Counted from the stretch's first letter, positions 1-6,158 are shown. The stretch is DNA of 6,236 nucleotides from Clostridiales bacterium (GCA_019409045.1 DXVG01000110.1:1-6236); one strand, 5' to 3'. Translations and numbers: made by a program. The notes: generated by a model from the sequence alone, not told the origin.

Positions 1-35
1 GCTTCTTTTCTTTCGGAAGTGATTTTTGCGTTTGG

Positions 36-80
36 GGGCTTTGTCAACGCTCTGAGCCGCCCTTGCAAGGGCGGCTTTGC
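36..80 (+). repeat. Left copy of an intergenic hairpin element
   Basis: The stretch GGGCTTTGTCAACGCTCT (36-53) is followed by a perfect 22-base palindrome at 55-76: arms AGCCGCCC and GGGCGGCT around TTGCAA, and then TTTGCGTTG. The 10-mer CTTTGTCAAC (39-48) occurs as its exact reverse complement at 6188-6197, also 6-7 bases from a palindrome, so the two look like members of one dispersed family. The hairpin could end transcription of a gene lying left of the window, but the T-tract behind it is short and interrupted. I saw no coding signal in 1-100. Confidence 0.6.
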
Positions 81-100
81 GTTGTTCGTGGGGCCGTCGC

Positions 101-130
101 TTGACACCCGTCTCCTGGTGGCGGTATACT
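101..130 (+). promoter_or_regulatory. Predicted SigA-type promoter of the araC-family gene
   Basis: A perfect -35 box TTGACA (101-106) lies 18 bases before TATACT (125-130), which matches the -10 consensus at 5 of 6 positions. Transcription would begin near 137, leaving a leader of about 90 bases before the start at 228. The near-consensus boxes suggest steady basal expression of the regulator rather than dependence on an activator. Confidence 0.75.
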
Positions 131-185
131 GTAGGCAGGCGGCTTGGGCCGGGCATCCGCCGCCGCAGGCACGGTCACGGCGCTG

Positions 186-220
186 CGCCGGTTGAGCCGG
201 CGGTCCGGTTATACGGGAGG
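186..220 (+). promoter_or_regulatory. Leader hairpin and ribosome binding site of the regulator gene
   Basis: CGCCGG (186-191) and CCGGCG (197-202) form a 6-bp all-GC stem around the loop TTGAG. It is followed by the Shine-Dalgarno GGGAGG (215-220), seven bases before the ATG at 228. This site decides the start. The in-frame GTG-type start at 144 lies only about 7 bases after the predicted transcription start, has no SD, and would add 28 low-complexity residues. The hairpin leaves the SD free. Confidence 0.6.
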
Positions 221-227
221 CTTGCCG

Positions 228-1040
228 ATGGAAAAGGTTTACAAGGCGCATGAGCGGCGGGACGTGTTTCCGCTGGAGTTTCGCAGGCGTTTTGGCGCCT
301 TTGACCTGCAGGAGGGCTGCTACTATGAGTGCCCGCCCGAATGGACGGTCTACAACCTGCGCTACAGCTATCACCGCATGTACTACATCGTGGACGGCGA
401 ATCCTGGTATCAGGACGACGAGCGCCGCGTGCCGCTGAAGAAGAATCACCTCTACATATTCCCATCGCAGTTCAGGCGCTACAGCGTAAACCACAATCCC
501 CGCATGCCGCTCAAGGTGCTGTGGTGCCATTTCGAGTTGTACCCGGACATCGTAAACGAGCTGATCGAATACGACGTGTGCCGGGATGCGAACATGCAAT
601 CCATGATCCACGCATGGCGGCGCATGGCGGATATGCCGCAGCCCGGCAACGAGCTGTCCTGCATCACCATGCTCATACTCTACCTTCTGGAGCGCAGGGT
701 GGAGTTTGCATATGCCGACGTCTATTTTGAGGACATAGAGCGCTACATCTCAGACCACCTGCACGAAAGGCTCACCGTCACCGCGCTTGCCGAGCACTAC
801 GGCTATGACAGGGCCTATTTTACCCGGCGCTTCAGAAAGTCCTACAACATTTCCCCCGGCGAGTATTTGAAGACGCTGCGCATGTCCAGGGCCGCCAACA
901 TGCTCACCTGCGGCGTTCGCATAAAGCAGGTTTGCAACAGCCTGGGGTATGCCGATCAGAAGGCGTTCTCCCGCGCGTTCAAGGCGTTTTACGCCGTAAG
1001 CCCTTCGGAGTATGTGGAAAATCACAAACTGCAACCTTAA
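228..1040 (+). CDS. AraC-family transcriptional regulator (cupin sensor + double HTH)
   Basis: A 270-residue cytoplasmic DNA-binding protein of usual AraC/XylS length. Residues about 15-110 look like the N-terminal cupin-like ligand pocket: alternating strands with YHRMYYIVDGESWY (48-61), then a basic-aromatic stretch ending LKVLWCHFEL. Residues about 166-268 are the DNA-binding domain. The first HTH runs LTVTALAEHYGYDRAYFTRR (182-201) and the linker SPGEYLKTLRMSRAANML. The second runs IKQVCNSLGYADQKAFSRAF (232-251) and ends in the family hallmark SPSEY (258-262). The start at 228 is chosen for its SD. It lies 278 bases upstream of an importer operon in the same direction, the usual arrangement for a local regulator, most often an activator, that senses the imported sugar. 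The ligand is unknown. Family assignment is secure; the target operon is inferred from position. Confidence 0.93.
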   Translation: MEKVYKAHERRDVFPLEFRRRFGAFDLQEGCYYECPPEWTVYNLRYSYHRMYYIVDGESWYQDDERRVPLKKNHLYIFPSQFRRYSVNHNPRMPLKVLWCHFELYPDIVNELIEYDVCRDANMQSMIHAWRRMADMPQPGNELSCITMLILYLLERRVEFAYADVYFEDIERYISDHLHERLTVTALAEHYGYDRAYFTRRFRKSYNISPGEYLKTLRMSRAANMLTCGVRIKQVCNSLGYADQKAFSRAFKAFYAVSPSEYVENHKLQP

Positions 1041-1055
1041 CGGCACACATCGACA

Positions 1056-1084
1056 TTGCTTTTTTCACATTTCCATTATAGAAT
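1056..1084 (+). promoter_or_regulatory. Candidate promoter of the importer operon
   Basis: TTGCTT (1056-1061) and TAGAAT (1079-1084) are separated by 17 bases. The -10 matches the consensus at 5 of 6 positions, the -35 only at its TTG. A weak -35 fits a promoter needing an activator such as the AraC-type protein. A second TAGAAT (1091-1096) follows 12 bases later inside a repeated ATAGAATA, but without a well-spaced -35. If correct, the mRNA leader is about 225 bases long. Read-through from the regulator gene is also possible, since no clear terminator was seen after 1040. Confidence 0.4.
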
Positions 1085-1110
1085 ATGTCATAGAATAAAA
1101 CAATTTTCCC

Positions 1111-1138
1111 CCCTATTCATGCCATCGCATGGGGAGGG
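1111..1138 (+). other. Imperfect inverted repeat in the importer leader
   Basis: CATGC (1118-1122) and GCATG (1127-1131) pair across a 4-base loop. The stem extends through two G-T wobbles and one mismatch to CCCT (1111-1114) with AGGG (1135-1138). No T-tract follows, so it is not a standard terminator. It could be a leader RNA hairpin, an operator, or the 3' end of the regulator transcript. Confidence 0.35.
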
Positions 1139-1149
1139 TATTGCATAAA

Positions 1150-1203
1150 TGTCCGCACATTTTGTCCGAATCGCAGAAAATTTTTTCAATTCACCGTTTG
1201 AAA
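1150..1203 (+). promoter_or_regulatory. Possible operator-like repeats upstream of the binding-protein gene
   Basis: The AT-rich stretch holds a direct repeat TGTCCG (1150-1155 and 1163-1168, 13 bases apart) and an inverted repeat TTTCAA (1184-1189) / TTGAAA (1198-1203) with an 8-base spacer. Either could be a protein-binding site. Both lie downstream of the candidate promoter, and the 13-base period is not the usual spacing of AraC half-sites, so the assignment is weak. Confidence 0.2.
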
Positions 1204-1214
1204 CGACAAAACCG

Positions 1215-1290
1215 GCCCTTGCAGGGGCAGAGGCACAGGCGTTCCCCGAGCATCCGCACACACAGGCATCCGCAGCGAGAGAGGATGCTT
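1215..1290 (+). other. Leader with repeated GCATCCGCA and competing stems
   Basis: A small hairpin (GCCCT 1215-1219 with GGGGC 1224-1228) is followed by a direct repeat GCATCCGCA at 1250-1258 and 1266-1274, then GGATGC at 1283-1288. Either repeat copy can pair with GGATGC, the nearer giving an 8-bp stem (1264-1271 with 1283-1290, one G-T) ending 14 bases before the SD. The two pairings exclude each other. Whether this is regulatory RNA, a DNA operator or chance cannot be told. No known riboswitch consensus was recognised. Confidence 0.35.
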
Positions 1291-1304
1291 GAAAATAACA
1301 AAAC

Positions 1305-1314
1305 AGGAAGGTGG
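1305..1314 (+). promoter_or_regulatory. Ribosome binding site of the binding-protein gene
   Basis: AGGAAGGTGG, a partial match to the Bacillota SD, ends four bases before the ATG at 1319. It fixes the start there. The in-frame TTG at 1289 would place ten charged or polar residues before the signal peptide. Confidence 0.7.
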
Positions 1315-1318
1315 CAAC

Positions 1319-2254
1319 ATGAAGAAAATACTGTCTGTACTCCTGATGCTCTGTCTGCTTGGCGGCTGCGTCGCCTTTGCGGAGGACATCACCATCGGCT
1401 ATATCTGCGCGAACCTGACCAATCAGGGTTGGCTGATCATGAACGAGACCGTTCAGAAGACCGCCGAGGAAAAGGGCGTCGATCTGAAGTACATGACCGC
1501 GCAGATGGGCGACACCGCGTCCTGGCTGGCCTGCTTTGAGGACCTGCGCAACATGGAGGTGGACGCGATACTCTTCGGCGCGGCCGACGCCACGCTGGTG
1601 AGCACCATTGAGGCCGCCGTGGCCGAGGGCATGCTCTGCATCGAGATGGATTCCCCCAGCGGCGCGCAGGGAACCAACGTGATCTGCATCGACAACTACT
1701 CCGCGGCGGCGCAGGGCGCCGAGTGGGTGGGCGAATACCTCGGCGGCGAGGGACAGGTGGTCCTCATCAACGGCGATCCCACCTACACCTCCGGCGTGGA
1801 GCGCCGCGACGGCTACTACGAGACGCTGCAGGAGAACTATCCCAACATCGAGATCTTCGAGGTCTGGTGCGAGGGCTGGACCGATGAAAACGCCATGAAC
1901 GGCGCCGAGGACGCGCTCACCGCGCTGAACGAGGAAGTGGACGCCATCATCTGCTGCTGGGACGGCGCCACCGTGGTCATCAGCTCCATACTGGAATCCC
2001 GCGGCCTGGCCGACAAGGTGAGCCTGATCGGCTTTGACGGCGCGGGCGACGCGCTCTCGCTGATGCGCGAGGGCAAAATCGCCATGGACGTGGCCCAGCC
2101 CTTCGCGGAGCTGGCCCGCAACGCCGTGGACGTGGCCGTGCGCGTGACCAACGGCGAGGAGCTGGATACCGTGGTTCTGGATGCAATGATCGTCACGCCC
2201 GAGAACCTGGAGCAGTACATCGTCGAGGGCGGCATGACCGAGTATGTGAAGTAG
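1319..2254 (+). CDS. Sugar ABC transporter substrate-binding protein (RbsB-like, CUT2)
   Basis: A 311-residue exported binding protein that captures a sugar outside the membrane and delivers it to the permease. A basic-hydrophobic signal peptide (MKKILSVLLMLCLLGGC) ends in both a lipobox-like LGGC (C17) and an AFA/ED site (cut after A21). The mature part begins ITIGYICANLTNQGW (24-38), the first strand and ligand loop typical of periplasmic-binding-protein-like domain 4. Further family marks are AILFGAADA (83-91), VICIDNYSAA (121-130), VVLINGDPTY (147-156), DAIICCWDGA (208-217) and IGFDGAGDAL (237-246). Length fits the family. It is first in an importer operon, and a strong stem-loop separates it from the ATPase gene, as often seen where the binding protein is made in excess. 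The substrate could be a pentose, hexose, polyol or derivative; the sequence does not say. Confidence 0.93.
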   Translation: MKKILSVLLMLCLLGGCVAFAEDITIGYICANLTNQGWLIMNETVQKTAEEKGVDLKYMTAQMGDTASWLACFEDLRNMEVDAILFGAADATLVSTIEAAVAEGMLCIEMDSPSGAQGTNVICIDNYSAAAQGAEWVGEYLGGEGQVVLINGDPTYTSGVERRDGYYETLQENYPNIEIFEVWCEGWTDENAMNGAEDALTALNEEVDAIICCWDGATVVISSILESRGLADKVSLIGFDGAGDALSLMREGKIAMDVAQPFAELARNAVDVAVRVTNGEELDTVVLDAMIVTPENLEQYIVEGGMTEYVK

Positions 2255-2255
2255 G

Positions 2256-2332
2256 CGCTTGCCCTCCCTCCCCACAGTGCGACGCAAGCGGCCACAGATC
2301 GCTTACCATGATTGGGCGGATCTGTGGCCGCT
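2256..2332 (+). other. Intercistronic stem-loop between binding protein and ATPase genes
   Basis: AGCGGCCACAGATC (2287-2300) and GATCTGTGGCCGCT (2319-2332) form a perfect 14-bp stem with an 18-base loop. No T-run follows, so it is not a classic intrinsic terminator. CGCTTGC (2256-2262), right after the stop codon, can instead pair with GCAAGCG (2284-2290) and would compete with the base of the large stem. In other binding-protein-dependent importers such structures protect the upstream mRNA from 3' exonucleases and lower downstream expression; that role is inferred here. Confidence 0.75.
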
Positions 2333-2345
2333 CCGATAAGTTTGA

Positions 2346-2351
2346 GAGGTG
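2346..2351 (+). promoter_or_regulatory. Ribosome binding site of the ATPase gene
   Basis: GAGGTG, a full match to part of the Bacillota SD, ends six bases before the ATG at 2358. It argues for that ATG rather than the in-frame GTG at 2349, which overlaps the SD itself. The site lies outside the large stem-loop upstream and so stays accessible. Confidence 0.7.
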
Positions 2352-2357
2352 GCAGGA

Positions 2358-3878
2358 ATGTTCGCATCAGACAAACCATTGCTGAAGATGCGCGGCATCT
2401 GCAAGTCGTTTGCGGGCGTGCATGCGCTTAAAAACGTGGATTTCGACCTGATGGCGGGCGAGGTCAACGTGCTGCTGGGCGAAAACGGCGCGGGCAAGTC
2501 CACGCTGATCAAGATCATCACCGGCGCCTATGTCAGCGATTCCGGCAGCGTGGAGCTCTACGGGCAGCCCTATCGCTGCAAGTCCGCCATAGACGCGCAG
2601 CGCAGGGGCATCAGCGCCGTCTATCAGGAATTCAACCTCATGCCCAAGATGAAGGTGTATGAGAACATATTTATCACCAACAAAATCACAAAGAAAAACC
2701 TTCTGCGCACGCTGGACCGCAGGGAAATGATCGCGCGGAGCGAGGCGCTTCTCAAAACGCTGGGCGCGAATTTCAAGGCGACCGAGACCGTGGCCAATCT
2801 GGGCGTGGCCCAGAAGCAGATGGTGGAGATCGCCAAGGCGCTCTCCTTCAACGCAAAGCTGATCATCTTCGACGAGCCGACCGCCGTGCTCACGGCCCTG
2901 GAGATCCGTCAGTTGATGGACGTGATCCGCAAATTGAAGGCGCAGGGCATCGGCATCGTATACATATCCCATCGCCTGGAGGAGATCTATGAGATCGGCG
3001 ACCGGGTCACCATACTGCGCGACGGCAAAAACGTGTGTACGCTGGACCTGCATCAGAGGCGCTACAGCGTGGATGAGATCATCGCCTACATGGTTGGGCG
3101 CACGCTGGAGGAGAAGTTTCCCAAGCAGCACTTCGAGCGCGGGGAGGAGATACTGCGCGTGGAGCACCTCTCCAGCCCCGGCCGCTTTGAGGACGTGAGC
3201 TTCACGCTGTACAAGGGCGAGCTTCTGAGCATGGCCGGGCTGGTCGGCGCGGGGCGCACGGAGGTCGCCAAGACCATCTTCGGCGCGTATCCCAAGTCCG
3301 GCGGCAAGGTGTACCTCTACGGCCGGGAGCTGGATATACGCGAGCCCGCGGACGCCATTGCCCAGGGCATCTCCCTGCTGAGCGAGGACCGCAAGGACGA
3401 GGGCCTTGTGCAGAACCTGTCGATTGAGACCAACCTGATGATGGTGGACTACAAAAAGTTCCAGAAAAACGGCGTGTTTCGCAAGGAACTGAAGAAGAAG
3501 TACTGCCTGGAAATGGCCGAGCGGCTGAAGCTCAATACGCGCAATATGCAGATGAAGACCTCCAGCCTCTCCGGCGGCAACCAGCAAAAGGTCTCTCTGG
3601 GCAAATGGCTGTTTGGCGATTGTAAGCTGATTATACTGGACGAACCCACGCGCGGCGTGGACGTGGGCGCCAAGGTGGAAATCTATAACGCCATCAACGA
3701 TCTGCTCCGGCAGGGCATCGGCGTGATCATGATCTCCTCGGAAATGCCGGAAATCCTCGGCATGAGCGATCGGATTATCGTGATGTGCGAGGGCAGAAAG
3801 ACCGGCGAGCTCCTCCGCGAGGAGGCCACGCAGGAAGTCATCCTAAAATACGCCACGGGCCAGGAGGCTGAACTATGA
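2358..3878 (+). CDS. Sugar ABC transporter ATP-binding protein, double NBD (RbsA/MglA/XylG-like)
   Basis: A 506-residue cytoplasmic ATPase that drives sugar import; two nucleotide-binding domains in one chain is the hallmark of CUT2 importers. Domain 1: Walker A GENGAGKST (41-49), Q-loop Q90, degenerate signature LGVAQKQMVEIAKAL (148-162), Walker B LIIFDEPTA (168-176), H-loop H205. Domain 2: degenerate Walker A GLVGAGRTEV (294-303, lysine replaced by arginine), good signature LSGGNQQKV (404-412), Walker B LIILDEPTRGVDVGAK (424-439), and serine-glutamate where the H-loop histidine is expected (ISSEMPE). This asymmetric pattern, one competent ATP site built from the domain 1 Walker motifs and the domain 2 signature, is normal for RbsA-type proteins and not decay. 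Length is typical. The stop overlaps the permease start (ATGA), implying translational coupling. Confidence 0.96.
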   Translation: MFASDKPLLKMRGICKSFAGVHALKNVDFDLMAGEVNVLLGENGAGKSTLIKIITGAYVSDSGSVELYGQPYRCKSAIDAQRRGISAVYQEFNLMPKMKVYENIFITNKITKKNLLRTLDRREMIARSEALLKTLGANFKATETVANLGVAQKQMVEIAKALSFNAKLIIFDEPTAVLTALEIRQLMDVIRKLKAQGIGIVYISHRLEEIYEIGDRVTILRDGKNVCTLDLHQRRYSVDEIIAYMVGRTLEEKFPKQHFERGEEILRVEHLSSPGRFEDVSFTLYKGELLSMAGLVGAGRTEVAKTIFGAYPKSGGKVYLYGRELDIREPADAIAQGISLLSEDRKDEGLVQNLSIETNLMMVDYKKFQKNGVFRKELKKKYCLEMAERLKLNTRNMQMKTSSLSGGNQQKVSLGKWLFGDCKLIILDEPTRGVDVGAKVEIYNAINDLLRQGIGVIMISSEMPEILGMSDRIIVMCEGRKTGELLREEATQEVILKYATGQEAEL

Positions 3879-4870
3879 ACAGCACAGCATCGGACAAGGG
3901 CAATTCCAAATCCCTCTTGAAGGCGCTCTTGCGCGCCACCAGCAATTCGATGGGAAGCGTCATACTCACGCTGATCATACTGGTGGTCGTGCTCTCCATC
4001 GTCTGCCCGAACTTCCTGAGCGCCAAGAACATACTCAGCGTCATGCAGCAGGTGGCCTACATCGCCATCATGGCGGCGGGCATGTCCTTTCTGCTGATCT
4101 CCGGAGACATCGACCTTTCCGTCGCCGCGACGCTGGCGATCACCGCCGCCTTTACCGGGGAGATGTACGTCAACCACGGCATGCCCGCCTGGATCGCCAT
4201 CGCGCTCTCGTTTGCAATCGGCTGCGGCTGCGGCCTGTTGAACAGCTTCTTCATCACGCGCTTTAACCTGACACCCATGATCGTCACGCTGGCGGGCATG
4301 CAGATCTATCGCGGGGCGGCCAGCGTGTTCACCGGCGGCTTTACCTCCCTGGGCATGCCCGAACCCATCCGCTGGATCGGGCAGGGGCGCATACTGGGCG
4401 GCATTCCCGTGTGCATCATCGTGATGATCATCGTCTACGTCGTCTCCTGGTTCGTCCTGAGCAAGACGCGCTTCGGCATGAACCTGTATGCCATGGGCGG
4501 AAACGTCAACGCCGCCCGGCTGAGCGGCATCAGCATCGGCCGCACCCGCATGCGCGCCTATGTGATCAACGGCCTCTTTGCCGCCCTCGCCGGCGTGGTG
4601 CTCTCCGGGCGCATGAACAGCTCCTCTTCCTCTCTGGCCGACGGCATTGAGATGGACGTGATCGCCGCCGCGGTGATCGGCGGCATGAGCCTCAACGGCG
4701 GCGAGGGCAATGTCTGGGGCGCGCTGTTTGGCTCCCTGCTGATGGGCGTTTTGAAAAACGGCATGAACCAGTTGAGCATCCACTCCTTCTGGCAGCAGAT
4801 CATACTGGGAATCGTGCTGATGCTGGCCATCATCATGGACTCGCTGCGCAACGTAGGCAGCAAGAAATGA
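3875..4870 (+). CDS. Sugar ABC transporter permease (RbsC/XylH-like, CUT2)
   Basis: A 331-residue inner-membrane protein forming the channel of the importer, normally as a homodimer, so one permease gene is enough. After a polar N-terminus, hydrophobic segments lie at about 27-44, 57-76, 84-100, 105-125, 134-150, 178-196, 228-246, 261-272, 280-297 and 307-321. Family marks are ISGDIDLSVAATLAI (75-89), NLTPMIVTLAG (131-141), GMNLYAMGGNVNAARLSGI (201-219), the coupling loop around GRTRMRAYVINGLFAALAG (222-240), and the C-terminal DVIAAAVIGGMSLNGGEGNV (261-280). AGGAGG (3862-3867) lies seven bases before the ATG, and the start overlaps the ATPase stop by four bases. Nothing suggests truncation. 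Specificity is not readable. Confidence 0.95.
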   Translation: MNSTASDKGNSKSLLKALLRATSNSMGSVILTLIILVVVLSIVCPNFLSAKNILSVMQQVAYIAIMAAGMSFLLISGDIDLSVAATLAITAAFTGEMYVNHGMPAWIAIALSFAIGCGCGLLNSFFITRFNLTPMIVTLAGMQIYRGAASVFTGGFTSLGMPEPIRWIGQGRILGGIPVCIIVMIIVYVVSWFVLSKTRFGMNLYAMGGNVNAARLSGISIGRTRMRAYVINGLFAALAGVVLSGRMNSSSSSLADGIEMDVIAAAVIGGMSLNGGEGNVWGALFGSLLMGVLKNGMNQLSIHSFWQQIILGIVLMLAIIMDSLRNVGSKK

Positions 4871-4872
4871 GC

Positions 4873-4878
4873 GGAGGA
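4873..4878 (+). promoter_or_regulatory. Ribosome binding site deciding the start of the UroD-like gene
   Basis: GGAGGA lies seven bases before the ATG at 4885, an ideal spacing. The alternative ATG at 4867 overlaps the permease stop (ATGA) but would put this SD inside the coding region and adds only MSGGIR. No comparable SD precedes 4867, so 4885 is preferred. Confidence 0.75.
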
Positions 4879-4884
4879 ATACGC

Positions 4885-6144
4885 ATGCTTACGGAAAGAG
4901 ATATTCAGGTTCTCAGGGAATTGGCAACGCAATACGCCCAGTATGCGTCGCTTCCGGAACAGGCGGAGCGCAGGCGCCTTTGGCTGGCGCTCAACAGCGG
5001 CCATATGGAGCGCCCGCTGGTGCTGATCGACCAGCTCCCCTGGGTGGAGCTGGATGTGGACGGCTCGCTGCGCTGCGAGGTGGAGGACCCCTACTGGCGC
5101 GAGGTGGAGGACGACTTGCGCAAGCAGCTCTACAAGTGGAAGTACATGCCCGCGGACATGGTGCTCAATCCCTATGTGTCCATTCCAGTCCCCACCATTC
5201 GCACCGGCTGGGGCGTTGAGATCACGGAAAAGCGGATCGAGTTCGAAGCGGGCAACGACATCGTGTCCCACAGGTACTTCAACCAGTTTCAGACCATGGA
5301 GGATGTGGAAAAGCTGCGCATGCCCACGGTGCGCCGCGACCGCGAGGCCGAAGCGCTGGTGCGCCAGCAGGCGGACGTCATCTTTGGCGGCATCATCCCC
5401 TACCGCACCTGCGGCGCATGCATGGAAAAGGAGGGCTTCCGCGTGGGGCCCTGGGACTGGATCAACCAGTGGATGGGCAGCACCGACATATACATCGCCT
5501 TCCTGGACGATCCGGACCTGATACACGCCATCATGCGCAAGACCATGGCCGGCATCTCCGGCCTGATCGACCAGTACGACCAGGAGGGCCTGTTTGACGT
5601 GGCCACCAACCTGATCCACTGCTCGCACACCTTCAGCGCGGACCTCCCCCGCGAGGGCTGCGACCTGGAGCATCCGCAGTCCAAGGACGCGTGGGGCTTC
5701 AGCATGGCGCAGCTGATGAGCTCCTGCTCCCCCGCCATCACCAAGGAATTTGAAGTGGATTACATGCACGAGACGTTCTCCAGGATGGGCGCGGTGTACT
5801 ACGGCTGCTGCGAGCGGCTGGATGACCGCATGGACATCATCACGCAGATGCCCAACATACGCAAGATTTCCTGTAGCCCCTGGAGCGACCGCGAACACTT
5901 TGCCGAGGTTCTGCCGCAGCACATCATCATGAGCAACAAGCCCAATCCGGCGCTGCTGGCCGTGTCCGACTTTGACGGCGACGCGGTGCGCGAGGACCTG
6001 GAGCGGACCGTCGCCGCGGCCAGGCGCTACGGCCGGGGGCTGGAGATGCTCCTCAAGGACGTGAGCACCGTGCAGCACCACCCCGAGCGGCTCTGGGAGT
6101 GGTCCAAAATCGCCGTAGAGGTGTGCAAGCGCGGCGCGGATTGA
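4885..6144 (+). CDS. Uroporphyrinogen decarboxylase-like (URO-D superfamily) protein, function unknown
   Basis: A 419-residue protein with no signal peptide or membrane segment, presumably cytosolic. I read it as a URO-D/methyltransferase-superfamily TIM barrel of the sort annotated in gut Clostridia as 'uroporphyrinogen decarboxylase family'. The marks are ERPLVLIDQLPWVEL (42-56), VYYGCCERLDDRMDII (304-319), NIRKISCSPW (324-333) and LKDVSTVQHHPERLWEW (390-406). It is unlikely to be heme-pathway HemE: it is longer than HemE (about 350) and lacks the RQAGR motif near the N-terminus. Zinc-holding methyltransferases of this superfamily (MtaA, MtbA) carry an HxC...C set. Here candidate metal residues are C176/C179 (CGAC), H245-C246-S247-H248, C308/C309 and C330, and none plainly reproduces that set. 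It follows the permease by 14 bases, so it is co-transcribed and probably acts on the imported compound. No corrinoid protein is in view. Superfamily fairly sure; reaction unknown. Confidence 0.8.
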   Translation: MLTERDIQVLRELATQYAQYASLPEQAERRRLWLALNSGHMERPLVLIDQLPWVELDVDGSLRCEVEDPYWREVEDDLRKQLYKWKYMPADMVLNPYVSIPVPTIRTGWGVEITEKRIEFEAGNDIVSHRYFNQFQTMEDVEKLRMPTVRRDREAEALVRQQADVIFGGIIPYRTCGACMEKEGFRVGPWDWINQWMGSTDIYIAFLDDPDLIHAIMRKTMAGISGLIDQYDQEGLFDVATNLIHCSHTFSADLPREGCDLEHPQSKDAWGFSMAQLMSSCSPAITKEFEVDYMHETFSRMGAVYYGCCERLDDRMDIITQMPNIRKISCSPWSDREHFAEVLPQHIIMSNKPNPALLAVSDFDGDAVREDLERTVAAARRYGRGLEMLLKDVSTVQHHPERLWEWSKIAVEVCKRGAD

Positions 6145-6158
6145 GGTAACGACACGCT

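Noticed and set aside
144..227. N-terminal extension of the AraC-type regulator from position 144
   Set aside because: The start would sit about 7 bases from the predicted transcription start with no SD. GGGAGG before 228 and the cupin domain boundary favour the shorter form.
1085..1318. Cobalamin or other known riboswitch in the importer leader (prompted by the URO-D gene)
   Set aside because: I saw no B12-box-like sequence or other consensus of a known riboswitch class; only short generic stems and repeats are present.
1088..2287. Long minus-strand open frame antisense to the binding-protein gene
   Set aside because: It is low-complexity His/Ala/Gly/Val-rich, typical of the complement of GC-rich codons. 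It has no recognisable domain and overlaps a gene with clear family motifs.
2367..3587. Long minus-strand open frame antisense to the ATPase gene
   Set aside because: The plus strand encodes all Walker and signature motifs of a CUT2 ATPase here; the antisense frame shows no family features and is a GC-content artefact.
2358..3878. Defective ATPase because domain 2 Walker A lacks lysine and domain 1 lacks LSGGQ
   Set aside because: Both departures are standard in RbsA/MglA-type proteins, which keep one competent composite ATP site, so this is not evidence of decay.
4885..6144. Genuine HemE (heme biosynthesis)
   Set aside because: The protein is about 70 residues too long, lacks the RQAGR substrate-binding motif near the N-terminus, and sits in a sugar-importer operon rather than with heme genes.
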